Positions 25,101-33,084 of a stretch of DNA of 64,000 nt are shown piece after piece (position 1 is the first letter of the stretch; each line of letters opens with the position of its first letter). The stretch is taken from assembly GCA_022414725.1 (NCBI GenBank), contig CM039465.1:4120333-4184332 (forward strand), written 5' to 3'. The translations under genes and the position numbers were made by a program. The notes under the pieces were generated by a model. It had not been told where the DNA came from. It did not search any database and saw only the letters and a program-made list of their open reading frames with translations. This DNA comes from Microglena sp. YARC. Lineage: Eukaryota; Chlorophyta; Chlorophyceae; Chlamydomonadales; Chlamydomonadaceae.

Positions 25101-28100
25101 TGCATAGCGTAGCGTAGTGTTGCATAGCGTAGCGTAGCGTAGCGTAGCGTAGCATAGCGTAGCGTTGCATAGCATTGCATCTCACCTCTACACTGACTCG
25201 TTGTGTGATGGCCACGGACGATATACATGACGTAGCACATCACAGCGGAGCATTGCGTATCCCATCATATCCTAGCGTAGCGTAGCATTGCATAGCATTG
25301 CATCTCACCTCTACACTGACTCGTTGCGTGATCCCATAATTTGGCCACAGACGATATACATGACATAGCACATCACAGCGGAGCATTGCCTATCCCATCA
25401 TATCCTAGCGTTGCGTAGCATTGCATAGCATTGCATCTCACCTCTTCACTGACTCGTTGTGTGATCCCATAATTTGATCACAGACGATATACATGACATA
25501 GCACATCACAGCGTAGCATTGCCTATCCCATCATATCCTAGCATAGCATAGCAAAGCATAGCGTAGCGTAGCATTGCATTGCATTGCATCTCACCTCCAC
25601 ACTGACTCGTTGTGTGATCCCATAATATGGCCACGGACGATATACATGACATAGCACATCACAGCGGAGCATTGCCTATCCCATCATATCCTAGCATAGC
25701 AAAGCATAGCAAAGCATAGCTTAGCATTGCATAGCATTGCATCTCACCTCTACACTGACTCGTTGAGTGATCCTATGATTTGGCCACGGACCATATACAT
25801 GACGTAGCACATCACAGCGGAGCATTGCCTATCCCATCATATCCTAGCATAGCATTGCATCGCATTGCATAGCATTGCATCTCACCTCTACACTGACTCG
25901 TTGTGTGATCCCATGATTTGGCCACGGACTATATACATGACGTAGCACATCACAGCGTAGCATTGCCTATCCCATCATATCCTAGCATAGCATAGCGTAG
26001 CGTAGCATTGCATAGCATTGCATCTCACCTCTACACTGACTCGTTGCGTGATCCCATAATATGTCCACGGACGATATACATGACGTAGCACATCACAGCA
26101 TAGCATTGCCTATCCCATTATATCCTAGCATAGCATAGCGTAGCGTAGCATTGCATCTCACCTCTACACTGACTCGTTGCGTGATCCCATAATATGTCCA
26201 CGGACGATATACATGACGTAGCACATCACAGCGGAGCATTGCATATTGCATATCCCATCATATCCTAGCATAGCATAGCATTGCATAGCATTGCATCTCA
26301 CCTCCACACTGACTTGTTGTGTGATCCCATGATTTGGCCACGGACTATATACATGACGTAGCACATCACAGCGGAGCATTGCCTATCCCATCATATCCTA
26401 GCATAGCATAGCATAGCATAGCGTAGCGTTGCATAGCGTAGCGTAGCGTAGCGTAGCGTAGCGTAGCGTAGCATTGAATAGCATTGCATCTCACCTCTAC
26501 ACTGACTTGTTGTGTGATGGCCACGGACGATATACATGACGTAGCACATCACAGCGGAGCATTGCCTATCCCATCATATCCTAGCGTAGCGTAGCATTGC
26601 ATAGCATTGCATCTCACCTCTACACTGACTCGTTGTGTGATCCCATGATTTGGCCACAGACAATATACATGACGTAGCACATCACAGCGTAGCATTGCCT
26701 ATCCCATCATATCCTAGCATAGCATAGCATAGTGTAGCGTAGCATTGCATAGCATTGCATCTCACCTCTACACTGACTCGTTGCGTGATCCCATGATTTG
26801 GCCACGGACGATATACATGACGTAGCACATCACAGCGGAGCATTGCCTATCCCATCATATCCTAGCATAGCATCGCATAGCATTGCAGAGCATTGCATAG
26901 CGTTGCATAGCATTGCATAGCATTGCATAGCATTGCATATCACCTCTACACTGACTCGTTGTGTGATCCCATGATTTGGCCACAGACTATATACATGACG
27001 TAGCACATCACAGCGTAGCATTGCCTATCCCATCATATCCTAGCATAGGGTAGCGTAGCGTAGTGTAGTGTAGCGTAGCATTGCATAGCATTGCATCTCA
27101 CCTCTACACTGACTCGTTGCGTGATCCCATGATTTGGCCACGGACGATATACATGACGTAGCACATCACAGCGTAGCATTGCCTATCCCATCATATCCTA
27201 GCATAGCATAGCGTAGCGTAGCATTGCATCTCACCTCTTCACTGACTCGTTGTGTGATCCCATGATTTGGCCACGGACTATATACATGACGTGTATGTAT
27301 GCATCACAGCATAGCATTGCATGGAATAGATTTGCCTATCTCATCATATCATGCCACCTACACTCCCACACTGAGATACAACATTATAAGACGCAACTGG
27401 TTTCAAAATCTGTGTCTGCAACGCAACAGACCCTCAAAAGTCTGTGTGTGCAATGCACCAGGACCCTCATGAGATGTAATGGACCCACCAAAATCTGTGT
27501 CTGCGACGCAATGGACCAACCAACATCTGCGTTTACCATGCACCCAGACCCTCATGAGGTGCAACAGACCCACCAATATCTGTGTGTGCGATGCACCCAG
27601 ACCCTCATGAGGTGCAACAGACCCACCAACATCTGTGTGTGCGATGCACCCAGACCCTCATGAGGTGCAACAGACCCACCAACATCTGTGTGTGCGATGC
27701 ACCCAGACCCTCATGAGGTGCAACAGACCCACCAACATCTGTGTGTGCAATGCACCCATCCCTCATAAGGTGCCATGTACCCTCCAAGATATGTGTGTCA
27801 TGCAACACGCAGCGTGTAGAAGAACCCAGTTTTTTTCAAATCTGAAAGTTGGGTTTTTCTAGCTTTATGGTTGTAGGCCTCCTCCAGGGACAGCGTTTCA
27901 GTGCTTTTTATAGCTTTTTGTAGCTTTTAGGGGCCATTTGGGGCAACAACAAAAAAAAACGTTTTTGTTATAGCAATAATGTCGCTGAATCGGGATTAAA
28001 ACTAGCGATCGCTACATATAGCGGGGAAAACATCCCTGGAACGACCCTGGTGTGTATGGGCTGTTCTGCCCCCCAGTGCTGCAAACCCTGATCCTTGTAG

Positions 28101-28759
28101 TGCCCCATAGTGCTGCAAAAAAAACCATAATGCTGAAAATCTTGATCCTCGTAGTGCCCCATAGTGCTGCAAAAAAAACCATAATGCTGAAAATCTTGAT
28201 CCTCGTAGTGCCCCATAGTGCTGCAAAAAAAACCATAATGCTGAAAATCCTGATCCTCGTAGTGCCCTCATAGTGCTGCAAAAAAAACCTAATACTGCAA
28301 ATCCTGATCCTCATAGTGCCCCCGTACCGCTGCAAAAAAAACGCAATACTGCAAATCCGAATCATTGTAGTGCCCCCGTAGTGCTGCCGAAAACCCGCAT
28401 TGATGCAAATCTTGATCCTCGCCAACCTGCCAGGACAAGCCTTTAATCTGTATAACCCGCTTTAGTGTGCTCCCTGGTTTCTGTGGGTATCGCACTGGGG
28501 GACTTGGAAATGGAAGATGGTGAGCAGCCCAGAATTGGCTGAAAACTATGTGACAATTTAAATCCAAATGCAAAACTAGATAACAACTCAAATTCAGATA
28601 CAAAACTACGTAACAATTTAAATTCAAATACATAACAATGCGACAATTCAAATTGAAGTACAAAACTCACCAACCTACCCTGACACCCTTCATAAATGCA
28701 GATATGGATATCCTGATATCGTGTGGGAGAATGAGTGGTATGAGGAAACAGGTGAGTGT

Positions 28760-28824
<65 letters not shown>

Positions 28825-28870
28825 CTGATATGGGAGAATGAGTAGTACGAGGAAACAGGTGAGTGCTGCT

Positions 28871-28901
<31 letters not shown>

Positions 28902-29701
28902 AAGATGATGGTGATGATGATGATGATGATAATGATGATGATGATCCTGATGATGCTGGTGCTGATGCTGATGTGGGAGAATGAGTGGTATAAGGAAACT
29001 GGTGAGATTCCTGCCACGCAACGGACTCTTCAACTTTGCGTCTGTCACGGAGGACGCAGCGTCCTGAACAACCCTGGTTGCAACCAACGTAGTTGGCTCA
29101 TGATTCGTGCAACGCGACAGGCTTGCAAGAGTTCGTGGGATCGATTCCGCAACTTCCCTCATGTCGACAGAGGTTGCAGCGTCCTGAACAACCCTAAGGC
29201 CAAGTACTCCAGTGCCTTGAGTGGTCAACATAGGCAGTTTTGTAAACTGATTTTCACCCCAGGAAGTGGGACCCCTTACACAATATATCACTTTGGGATG
29301 GTTACATTTCTTCCTTGAAGCTTGATCTATAACGAGACTGCTAAAATAATGGAAATAACTCATTACCGTATGAAAACGAATAATCACATATTCCTGTCAT
29401 CTCCCCCAAATGTGAAGAAAAGTAGATGCATATTTTTGAATTTGAATTTGAATTTGAATTTGAATGTGCAGACAAGTGGATGCAGAAGATGGAGGACTGT
29501 CTTGCTCCCTGGCATGGCAAGTAGATGCATAATTTTGAATTTGAATTTGAATTTGAATGTGCAGACAAGTGGATGCAGAAGATGGAGGACTGTCTTGCTC
29601 CCTGGCATGGCAAGCCAGCACAGTGCAAGAGTTCACTAGACGTACTGGAGCTGAGGTGGAGCAAAGTTCGGGATGCCTATTCAGAAACACTGAAGGAATG
29701 A
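9817..29701 (+). CDS. J-domain (DnaJ-like) protein, multi-exon, 5' end not certain
   Basis: Predicted exons: 9817-9965, 13533-13592 (or to 13619), 16495-16529, 17137-17168, 18100-18424, 28702-28751 and 29565-29701. All are bounded by AG and GT, and the phases agree throughout (0, 0, 2, 1, 2, 1, stop). The first two encode a J-domain: [20 protein letters not shown], then the Hsp70-stimulating HPD in [14 protein letters not shown], and the closing helix [15 protein letters not shown]. The rest, about 190 residues, starts with a tryptophan-rich stretch ([20 protein letters not shown]). A probable coiled-coil helix follows, then an acidic-aromatic segment ([16 protein letters not shown]) and a C-terminal helix. 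I do not recognise the C-terminal part. Roughly 261 residues are seen, without the start codon. The 10.3-kb intron before 28702 contains a 7-kb satellite. The likely role is a co-chaperone; compartment unknown. Confidence 0.7.
9966..10660 (+). repeat. Decayed copies of the J-domain exon 3' edge in G-rich spacer
   Basis: Copies of the exon end plus donor (TTTATGCAGCTCATGAAGGT) occur near 10050, 10300 and 10630. The last two carry about 65 bases of exon, including the VHPDVNP coding stretch. They are separated by GGGGTTGGGAGTGTGGAGTG units. Fainter copies lie near 10955 and 11335. Confidence 0.85.
10860..10950 (+). mobile_element. Family B dispersed repeat, partial
   Basis: Shares TTTAGCCTTTCCTG and CACTGGACTGTAACATACA with copies near 17340, 38690 and 42230. 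Confidence 0.5.
11028..11165. repeat. (GATA)n microsatellite
   Basis: About 25 TAGA units with a few GATACA variants. Flanking AT-rich sequence to 11325 holds ATATCATATAGATATC palindromes. Confidence 0.95.
11350..11540. repeat. AACTTGAAGGTG minisatellite
   Basis: Hexamer-based array of AACTTG and AAGGTG units. It follows a faint copy of the J-exon edge (CAGCTCATAAAGG). Confidence 0.9.
11545..11605 (+). mobile_element. Family F short dispersed repeat
   Basis: Matches GGCTCCAGCC...GCTTGCCGCC...GGCAATAA seen again at 30905 and 31318. Ends in a small GCCG...CGGC-type hairpin and an A/T tail. Confidence 0.5.
11640..11945. repeat. CATGCACACCA minisatellite
   Basis: Units of CCATGCACACCA with CATATTTGCCATG interruptions. 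His/Thr/Cys-rich frames are artefacts. Confidence 0.9.
11964..12158 (+). mobile_element. hAT-type MITE, copy 1
   Basis: 195 bp. Terminal inverted repeats are CAGGGTACTTCAAA on the left and the complement of CAGGGTAATTCAAA on the right (13 of 14). A perfect 8-bp target duplication, GATAAGCC, lies at 11956-11963 and 12159-12166. The inside is full of GCGC-bearing inverted segments (AAACTGCGCTTTG, CAGCGCTTTAGCGC). The TIR start CAGGG and the 8-bp duplication are hallmarks of the hAT superfamily. It carries no ORF. Confidence 0.9.
12190..13520. repeat. 60-90 bp AT-rich satellite in the J-protein intron
   Basis: About sixteen degenerate units share TTCATGTATCACCTGTTGCT followed by AACACTTTAACACTTTGACA tracts. 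The last unit runs into the acceptor of the exon at 13533 (TTGCTCATCATTTCATGTGCAG), so the satellite looks like an expansion of the intron 3' end. Confidence 0.85.
13533..13592 (+). CDS. J-protein exon: end of J-domain
   Basis: Acceptor TTCATGTGCAG, phase 0 at both ends. Encodes [20 protein letters not shown], the classical closing helix of a J-domain. The donor is GTGCGA at 13593 or GTTGTC at 13620; both keep phase. Confidence 0.75.
13640..13960. repeat. Palindromic ATATCGAACGATATC minisatellite
   Basis: About fifteen units of roughly 21 bases (CATGATATATCGAACGATAT), each self-complementary in part. Confidence 0.9.
13991..14070. repeat. (CAT)n microsatellite
   Basis: Nearly pure ATC/CAT trinucleotide run, preceded by GGAGTCCAGCAGGGCACCAG. 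That leader also precedes a shorter CAT run in MDAR intron 3 (48512). Confidence 0.95.
14071..14929. other. AT-rich intron sequence, no gene seen
   Basis: Contains CATATGATATCATG-type palindromes (14100-14140) and a short AACACCAAC run near 14800; otherwise nothing recognisable. Confidence 0.5.
14930..15140 (+). mobile_element. Family D dispersed repeat, forward copy
   Basis: Starts CCAGGGAT then a CGCTATATATAGCG palindrome, a poly-A run at 15001 and AAAGCTACAAAAAGCTACA. An inverted, diverged copy lies at 27815-28050. Ends not defined. Confidence 0.55.
15405..15600 (+). mobile_element. Family C dispersed repeat with TGCGACGCGTCGCA palindrome
   Basis: The perfect 14-base palindrome lies at about 15420. 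The remainder matches, in reverse, 19650-19825 and 54715-54895. Read on the minus strand it has a tRNA A-box-like TGGCTAAACTAG-type segment, so a tRNA-derived SINE is possible. Confidence 0.5.
15605..16070. repeat. TTGCTTATTGTATTTAA minisatellite
   Basis: About twenty units of 16-17 bases, then three CTATGCGAGTCAAA-bearing units to 16070. Confidence 0.9.
16080..16494. repeat. CAACAT microsatellite and a 25-bp minisatellite
   Basis: (CAACAT)n to 16225, then about nine 25-bp units around CTCAACACCCCCACCACGAA. The final unit supplies the ACAG acceptor of the microexon at 16495. Confidence 0.9.
16495..16529 (+). CDS. J-protein microexon, 35 nt
   Basis: Bounded by CAACAG and GTACGT. Reads [11 protein letters not shown] plus two bases (phase 0 in, 2 out), matching the next exon. 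Confidence 0.6.
16545..16700. mobile_element. Fold-back MITE-like element, second copy
   Basis: The arms TAGCTTTTATTTTCGGCTAC and, reversed, TAGCTTTACTTTTCAGCTAC pair imperfectly over about 32 bases. The middle has CCCTAGCTTGCTACCCAG twice. Confidence 0.55.
16970..17136 (+). repeat. Copies of the next exon's 5' edge joined to CCCTAAA tracts
   Basis: Four copies of CTCGCAGGTTCTACCGCTGG or close variants end in AACCCTAAACCCTAAA before the true exon at 17137. A fifth, poorer copy is near 16722. Confidence 0.9.
17137..17168 (+). CDS. J-protein microexon, 32 nt
   Basis: Acceptor CCTCGCAG, donor GTAGGT. Reads [11 protein letters not shown] with phase 2 in and 1 out, joining both neighbours exactly. 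Confidence 0.6.
17301..17432 (+). mobile_element. Family B dispersed repeat
   Basis: Runs from GGCCCCCGTCGGTAAAACGA through ATGCTTTTTCTTTCTAGCCC to CTGGACTGTAACATACATAC. Eight relatives in the window (three inverted). The 3' end is a CATA tail. Confidence 0.65.
17488..17700. mobile_element. Fold-back MITE-like element, third copy
   Basis: The left arm has AGCTACGAGCAGTAGCTTCT. The right arm reversed has AACTACAAGCAACAGCTTCG. About 210 bases end to end. Confidence 0.5.
17904..18085 (+). mobile_element. Family A element, sense copy upstream of a splice acceptor
   Basis: Core GTTGGCCCCAGCGCC...GGCTGGCCCCCTCAACCTCA, hairpin CGCCTCGCCATGAGGC, then a long TTAG/TTTA tail that runs to within 15 bases of the exon at 18100. 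Confidence 0.65.
18100..18424 (+). CDS. J-protein main C-terminal exon, coiled coil
   Basis: Acceptor CCACCAAAG, donor GTGGGT, phase 1 in and 2 out. Begins [17 protein letters not shown] and includes an alanine/glutamate-rich helix ([18 protein letters not shown]). Confidence 0.7.
18566..19198 (+). repeat. Copies of the coiled-coil exon's 3' edge plus donor
   Basis: One 125-base copy (18566-18690) is followed by six short ones of GAGCAGATTTCTGGGAGGTG near 18725, 18818, 18912, 18990, 19085 and 19172, in GGGAGGTGGGACTGGGAGGT spacers. Confidence 0.85.
19199..19285 (-). mobile_element. Family A element, antisense
   Basis: The tail ATAAATAAATAA directly follows the last decayed donor copy (GGAAGGTGGGTGG). 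The core is GGGCCAGCCCGCTTGCTTGC. Confidence 0.7.
19650..19825 (-). mobile_element. Family C dispersed repeat, reverse copy
   Basis: Shares TTTGGCTAAGCTAGTCAGAA and GCGCACTGGGGTCGCAC with the 15405 copy. The A-box-like TGGCTAAGCTAG is best here. Confidence 0.5.
20040..20260. repeat. CA microsatellite, poly-G run and GGA-rich tract
   Basis: Short ACACACA runs, about 28 G at 20113-20140, then GGAAGGAGGAGATGG-like sequence. 19826-20040 shows nothing recognisable. Confidence 0.85.
20383..27345. repeat. 7-kb satellite of about 46 monomers inside a J-protein intron
   Basis: Each monomer has a conserved part of about 105 bases (ACTGACTCGTTGTGTGATCC, GATTTGGCCACGGACTATAT, ATGACGTAGCACATCACAGC, CCCATCATATCCTAGCATAG) and a variable part of TAGCA/TAGCG/TTGCA pentamers ending CATTGCATCTCACC. 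Monomer length runs from about 125 to 290 because of the variable part. Marker variants recur at long range. TCGTTTTGTG at 20730 and 22953 is 2.2 kb apart, and a monomer lacking TCCCATGATTT recurs near 21930, 24307, 25207 and 26517. Blocks of monomers have therefore been duplicated together. Confidence 0.95.
27410..27800. repeat. Family E 60-bp tandem array
   Basis: Five or six units around GAGGTGCAACAGACCCACCA and TCTGTGTGTGCGATGCACCC. Single related copies are at 29020, 41800, 54490 and 57395. Confidence 0.8.
27815..28045 (-). mobile_element. Family D dispersed repeat, reverse copy
   Basis: Inverted relative of 14930-15140, with shared TCAAATCTGAAAGT..., AGCTTTTTGTAGCTTTT and CGCTATATGTAGCG blocks. 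Confidence 0.55.
28070..28400. repeat. 63-bp minisatellite
   Basis: Six units of ATCCTCGTAGTGCCCCATAG plus TGCTGCAAAAAAAACCATAA. Confidence 0.9.
28555..28665. repeat. 36-bp AT-rich tandem repeat
   Basis: Four units of ACAATTTAAATTCAAATACA-type sequence just before the exon at 28702. Confidence 0.7.
28702..28751 (+). CDS. J-protein exon, 50 nt
   Basis: Acceptor AAATGCAG, donor GTGAGT. Phase 2 in, 1 out. Reads [16 protein letters not shown]; both junctions agree with the neighbours. Confidence 0.65.
28752..28998 (+). repeat. Two copies of the 50-nt exon's 3' edge within (GAT)n
   Basis: TGGGAGAATGAGTAGTACGA at 28831 and TGGGAGAATGAGTGGTATAA at 28974 both run into a GTGAG donor. The spacers are long GAT/GCT trinucleotide runs. 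Confidence 0.85.
29425..29564 (+). repeat. (TTTGAA)n with one decayed copy of the last J-protein exon's 5' edge
   Basis: TTTGAATGTGCAGACAAGTG plus about 50 bases of exon occur at 29460-29520. They repeat at the true acceptor at 29555. Confidence 0.85.
29565..29701 (+). CDS. J-protein terminal exon
   Basis: Acceptor GAATGTGCAG, phase 1 in. Begins [18 protein letters not shown] and ends SETLKE with TGA at 29699-29701. One helix with a tryptophan motif ([12 protein letters not shown]). Confidence 0.65.
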
Positions 29702-30300
29702 TAGCCGCTTGTTGGGGCATGGCATGACAAGCCCGCACAGTGCAAGAGGTCACCAGACGCACTTGATCTGAGGTGGAGCAAATTTCTGAATGCCTCTTCA
29801 GAAACACTGAAGGAATGATAACGCCTGTTGGGGCGGGGTAAGACAAGCCAGCACAGCGCAAGAGTTCACTAGACGCACTTGAGCTGAGGTGGAGCAAAGT
29901 TCGGGTTGCCTCTTCAGAAACACTGAAGGAATGATAACGCCTGTTGGGGCGTGGCAAGACAAGCCAGCACAGTGCAAGAGTTCACTAGACGCACTTGAGC
30001 TGAGGTGGAGCAAAGTTCTAGATGCCTCTTCAGAAACACTGGAGGAATGATAACGCCTGTTGGGGCGGGGTATGACAAGCCCGCACAGTGCAAGAGTTCA
30101 CTAGACACACTGGAGCTGAGGTACAGCAAAGTTCTAGATGCCTCTTCAGAAACACTGAAGGAATGATAACGCCTGCTGGGGCGGGGCATGACAAGCCAGC
30201 AAAGTGCAAGAGTTCATTAGACGTACTGGAGCTGACGTTGAGCAAAGTTCGGGTTGCCTCTTCAGAAACACGGAAGTAATGATAACGCCTAGAGCGGCGT
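29702..30300 (+). repeat. Five tandem copies of the terminal exon's 3' part
   Basis: About 118-bp units starting near 29727, 29845, 29964, 30082 and 30201. Each holds GCACAGTGCAAGAGTTCACT through GAAACACTGAAGGAATGATA, so each copy keeps the stop codon. Confidence 0.9.
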
Positions 30301-30395
30301 GGTATTAAGGGAGCCTGTCTCACAGCGATAGACAACAGGCTGCTACTTTACCTGGACAGTGCTACCATGGCAGCTGACAGTGACTGCAGACACTA

Positions 30396-30475
30396 AAGGG
30401 CACCTGTAGGGATTCGAACCCAGCACCTTCTACAGTCCAGCGAAATGGTCAACCATTGAACCATTCGTCGAGACA
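30396..30475 (-). tRNA. tRNA-like sequence (tRNA-derived SINE head or tRNA pseudogene)
   Basis: On the minus strand an A box-like TGGTTCAATGGTTGACC is followed about 25 bases later by GGACTGTAGA (as in Tyr-GUA anticodon loops) and a perfect B box GGGTTCGAATCCC. The stems do not close into a full cloverleaf, so a functional tRNA is doubtful. Confidence 0.45.
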
Positions 30476-30521
30476 GGATAACACTTAAGTATATATACCA
30501 ACTTGAACTCGAACTTGGTTA

Positions 30522-30604
30522 TTAAAATAAATAGTACGCCTTGTTACGAGGCGTGAGATTGAGGGGACCAGCCCGTTTGCTTGCACTGGGGCCAACCACC
30601 AATC
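30522..30604 (-). mobile_element. Family A element, antisense
   Basis: AATAAATAGTACGCCTTGTTACGAGGCG tail and hairpin, then GACCAGCCCGTTTGCTTGCA. Confidence 0.7.
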
Positions 30605-30904
30605 CAGTGATCAATAAATGCGTAGGTTCTTTTGAGTGGTTACAGGTGGTCATAACTTATGTGGGCCCACGAGTGAATAGGCCGCCAAGTCCCTTGTGTG
30701 ATGTTTGTATGTTGTTGCATACCAGGCTCTTTTTAGTTGCTTTGTGAAAGGAATTTTACCCCAGGAGGTGGGTCTCCTGACACAAACCGGTGACACCGTG
30801 GATTCAGTTTGAATGGCGTTGCCACTCCTGCAAAAGTGGAGGCGCGCGTAGGGTCAATGAAACGAGCACCTCGGGGGCATACCTGCGTTGTTCATTTGAC
30901 TTGA

Positions 30905-30975
30905 ACTTGAACCTGGTTACATAGTTTTAGCCAGCAATATGGCTACACGCCGTCTTCGGCAGTAAAAATAACTTT
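30905..30975 (+). mobile_element. Family F short dispersed repeat
   Basis: GAACTTGAACCTGGTTACAT, AGCCAGCAATATGGCT, then hairpin GCCGTCTTCGGC and AGTAAAAATAA. Confidence 0.55.
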
Positions 30976-31094
30976 ACCTGGACATTGTAAATGTGTTCAA
31001 ATTTTTCCTTGTTGCTAGCTTCATTCTGCTTGTTGCACTGCCTGATCTTGCTTGCAAGTTGCATCCTGACATCTAGATGTATTTATTTGTAATG

Positions 31095-31290
31095 TCCTGC
31101 GGGTAAGCAAATAGGCTAGAGGGACATGCCCACACATGATATCAGGAGGGGCTAAAGATAATCAGCGCTGATGAACTGGACCTCAAATCATCGATCTACT
31201 GACAAAGGCCCTGAGTTCGTGCCTCAGTAATAGATTAATTCTGCGATTCTCGTCGCATTTTGAAATAAATTGTATACATCCATTTATCCC
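31095..31290 (-). mobile_element. Family B dispersed repeat, inverted and diverged
   Basis: GCAAATAGGCTAGAGGGACA, TGATGAACTGGACCTCAAAT, CCCTGAGTTCGTGCC, then the hairpin TGCGATTCTCGTCGCA. Confidence 0.6.
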
Positions 31291-31317
31291 CGCTTGCTGA
31301 CGGAGAGCATACCGTAC

Positions 31318-31390
31318 TTGAACTTGGTTTCATGGCTCCAGCCAGCAATTTGGCTGCTCGCTGTCTGTGGCAATAAATAAAACTAATACG
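31318..31390 (+). mobile_element. Family F short dispersed repeat
   Basis: Same layout as 30905: GGCTCCAGCCAGCAATTTGG, GCTGTCTGTGGC and AATAAATAAA. Confidence 0.55.
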
Positions 31391-31439
31391 GTCAAATGTG
31401 AACAAATCGTTTTTCTGTTGGTCGGTTCCCTTAGGGGGA

Positions 31440-33084
31440 CAGACCTATGCGATACTTACGCGATATCGTGCTGTTTTTTCACATCTTCAATTTTTCACAT
31501 CTTCAAATTTCCCAAGAACGCCGGTCAAAATTGCCGGTTAATCTGACTGGCCTGAAATCTTTCCGACTCGTGTTCGATTCCCGTCGGGGGCGGATTACCT
31601 CTGAGGGCACTTTTTCGCGTACGTATCTCAGGGTTGCGGACTGTGGACGCGGCGTTTTCATTTTGTCGTTTCCCTCCTGTCCTGTGGACTCAGTCTAGGG
31701 ACCTGGAGCATGTCTACGATTTCCCCTTGAATAATTCGCTTCTTCGTGACTCTCGTAGCTCATTACATCAGCGCATCGTGCTTGACAAGGAAATCTGCTC
31801 TTCCGCACTAGTTCCTGCAGGTTGCGAAGTAGCAACTGTAGCCTCGGGAGTTGCTGCACCTGCCTCCATGGAACTTCGGGAAGTCAGTGAGCTTAAAAGT
31901 TCATTAGCCTTACAGGGCACCAAGTTGGATAATAATGCCATGCCATGCTACATTGATTCTTGACCCTCCCAATATTAAATTGAACGGACAAGTGAGCAAC
32001 TGCTCGTGCATCCATCACCAAGGAGGCTGCCACTGCTGCTTGACGAACATTACACCACCCCCGGGGCCGACCTCCAGGGGACCCGCCAGGGCCCCCTACT
32101 ATTTCTTTTTCGGAGAGAATTATTAAGGATGTGAGACTATGTAATAACAAGTCCTTGATACTTGCTATTTCAAAGTTGAGGTTTTAGCATGGACGATCTG
32201 ACGAACAAGTTCTATGCAGCGTCGCATGCGACGCAAAAACATGGCGGAGAGTTTGCGACGAAGCGACAGGTGGCAACGAAGCGAGTTAGTTACGAGACCG
32301 TTGGCTGACGCGAGGGGGCTCAGCCAAAAATATTTCTCACGGCCCAGCACGGCCCTAAAGGTTTGTCGAGTCTCCGAGTCCATGGCCGCAAGTAGACGGA
32401 CGGCACAGAGATTGAGAACTTCCTCAACCAGCCCAACTTGGAGGAGTGCTGAGCATCCTGCACATTGTGACCGAGACATGAGTTGAGGACCAGAAGGGGG
32501 GGCTCCGCCAAAAATCACTGCTGCGCATGGGGTACATCTGCAATATTGCCTACCTTATTTTGGGGATAAGTTGGAAGACCCCTTCGGAGTGTTGTGTGCT
32601 GTAGAGCGGGCTTGTCTTGGGCCAACAACGGCTTGTCGATGACATAGTAATTATATGATGTATTCAATTATTCGTGATGCTCACAAGTCCCCCTTGACCA
32701 AATCTAGCTGTGTCAGATTGAGTGCTGACTGTTTCCGGAATTTCCGCGTTGGATTCTGCTCGATAGAACAGGCCTGGGGGGGCGGGGGGCAGGGGGGGGT
32801 CGAAACCCCTCTGGCGCCCTCTGCCTCTGGTCGAAACTGTACAGCCCAGCTATGCTAGCGCAATGCCTTTGTCATCAATGACGGTAAGGCTAAAGGCACT
32901 CTGGTCTCATTTGTTGCGGACAGGAAATCTCCATTGTTCCTCATATCGGTTTCAAAAGATAAGCCGCCCGGCGAACCTATTGCGATGTCCTTTGCCTGTT
33001 CTTAATCGTAGAACTGCTTATTGAATTAGTCGCAAAGGGAGGAGAATACGCTCGCTTCCTTACAGTTGCAATGTTGTTAGGCTC
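31440..33084 (+). other. Unclassified, possibly decayed coding sequence
   Basis: Several medium frames (31447-31698, 31634-31963, 32214-32486) have mixed composition without repeats. They could be remnants of a transposon ORF feeding into the cysteine cluster at 33085. I recognise no domain. Confidence 0.25.

Noticed and set aside
20383..27345. Resemblance to a CRISPR array (repeats with variable segments)
   Set aside because: Monomers are about 150 bp, the variable segments are slippage-type pentamers not unique spacers, and the context is a eukaryotic intron with no cas genes.
28443..29387. 314-residue minus-strand frame with poly-His/Ile runs
   Set aside because: Spans the GAT trinucleotide arrays opposite the J-protein exon; no domain, and the + strand exon edges explain the sequence.
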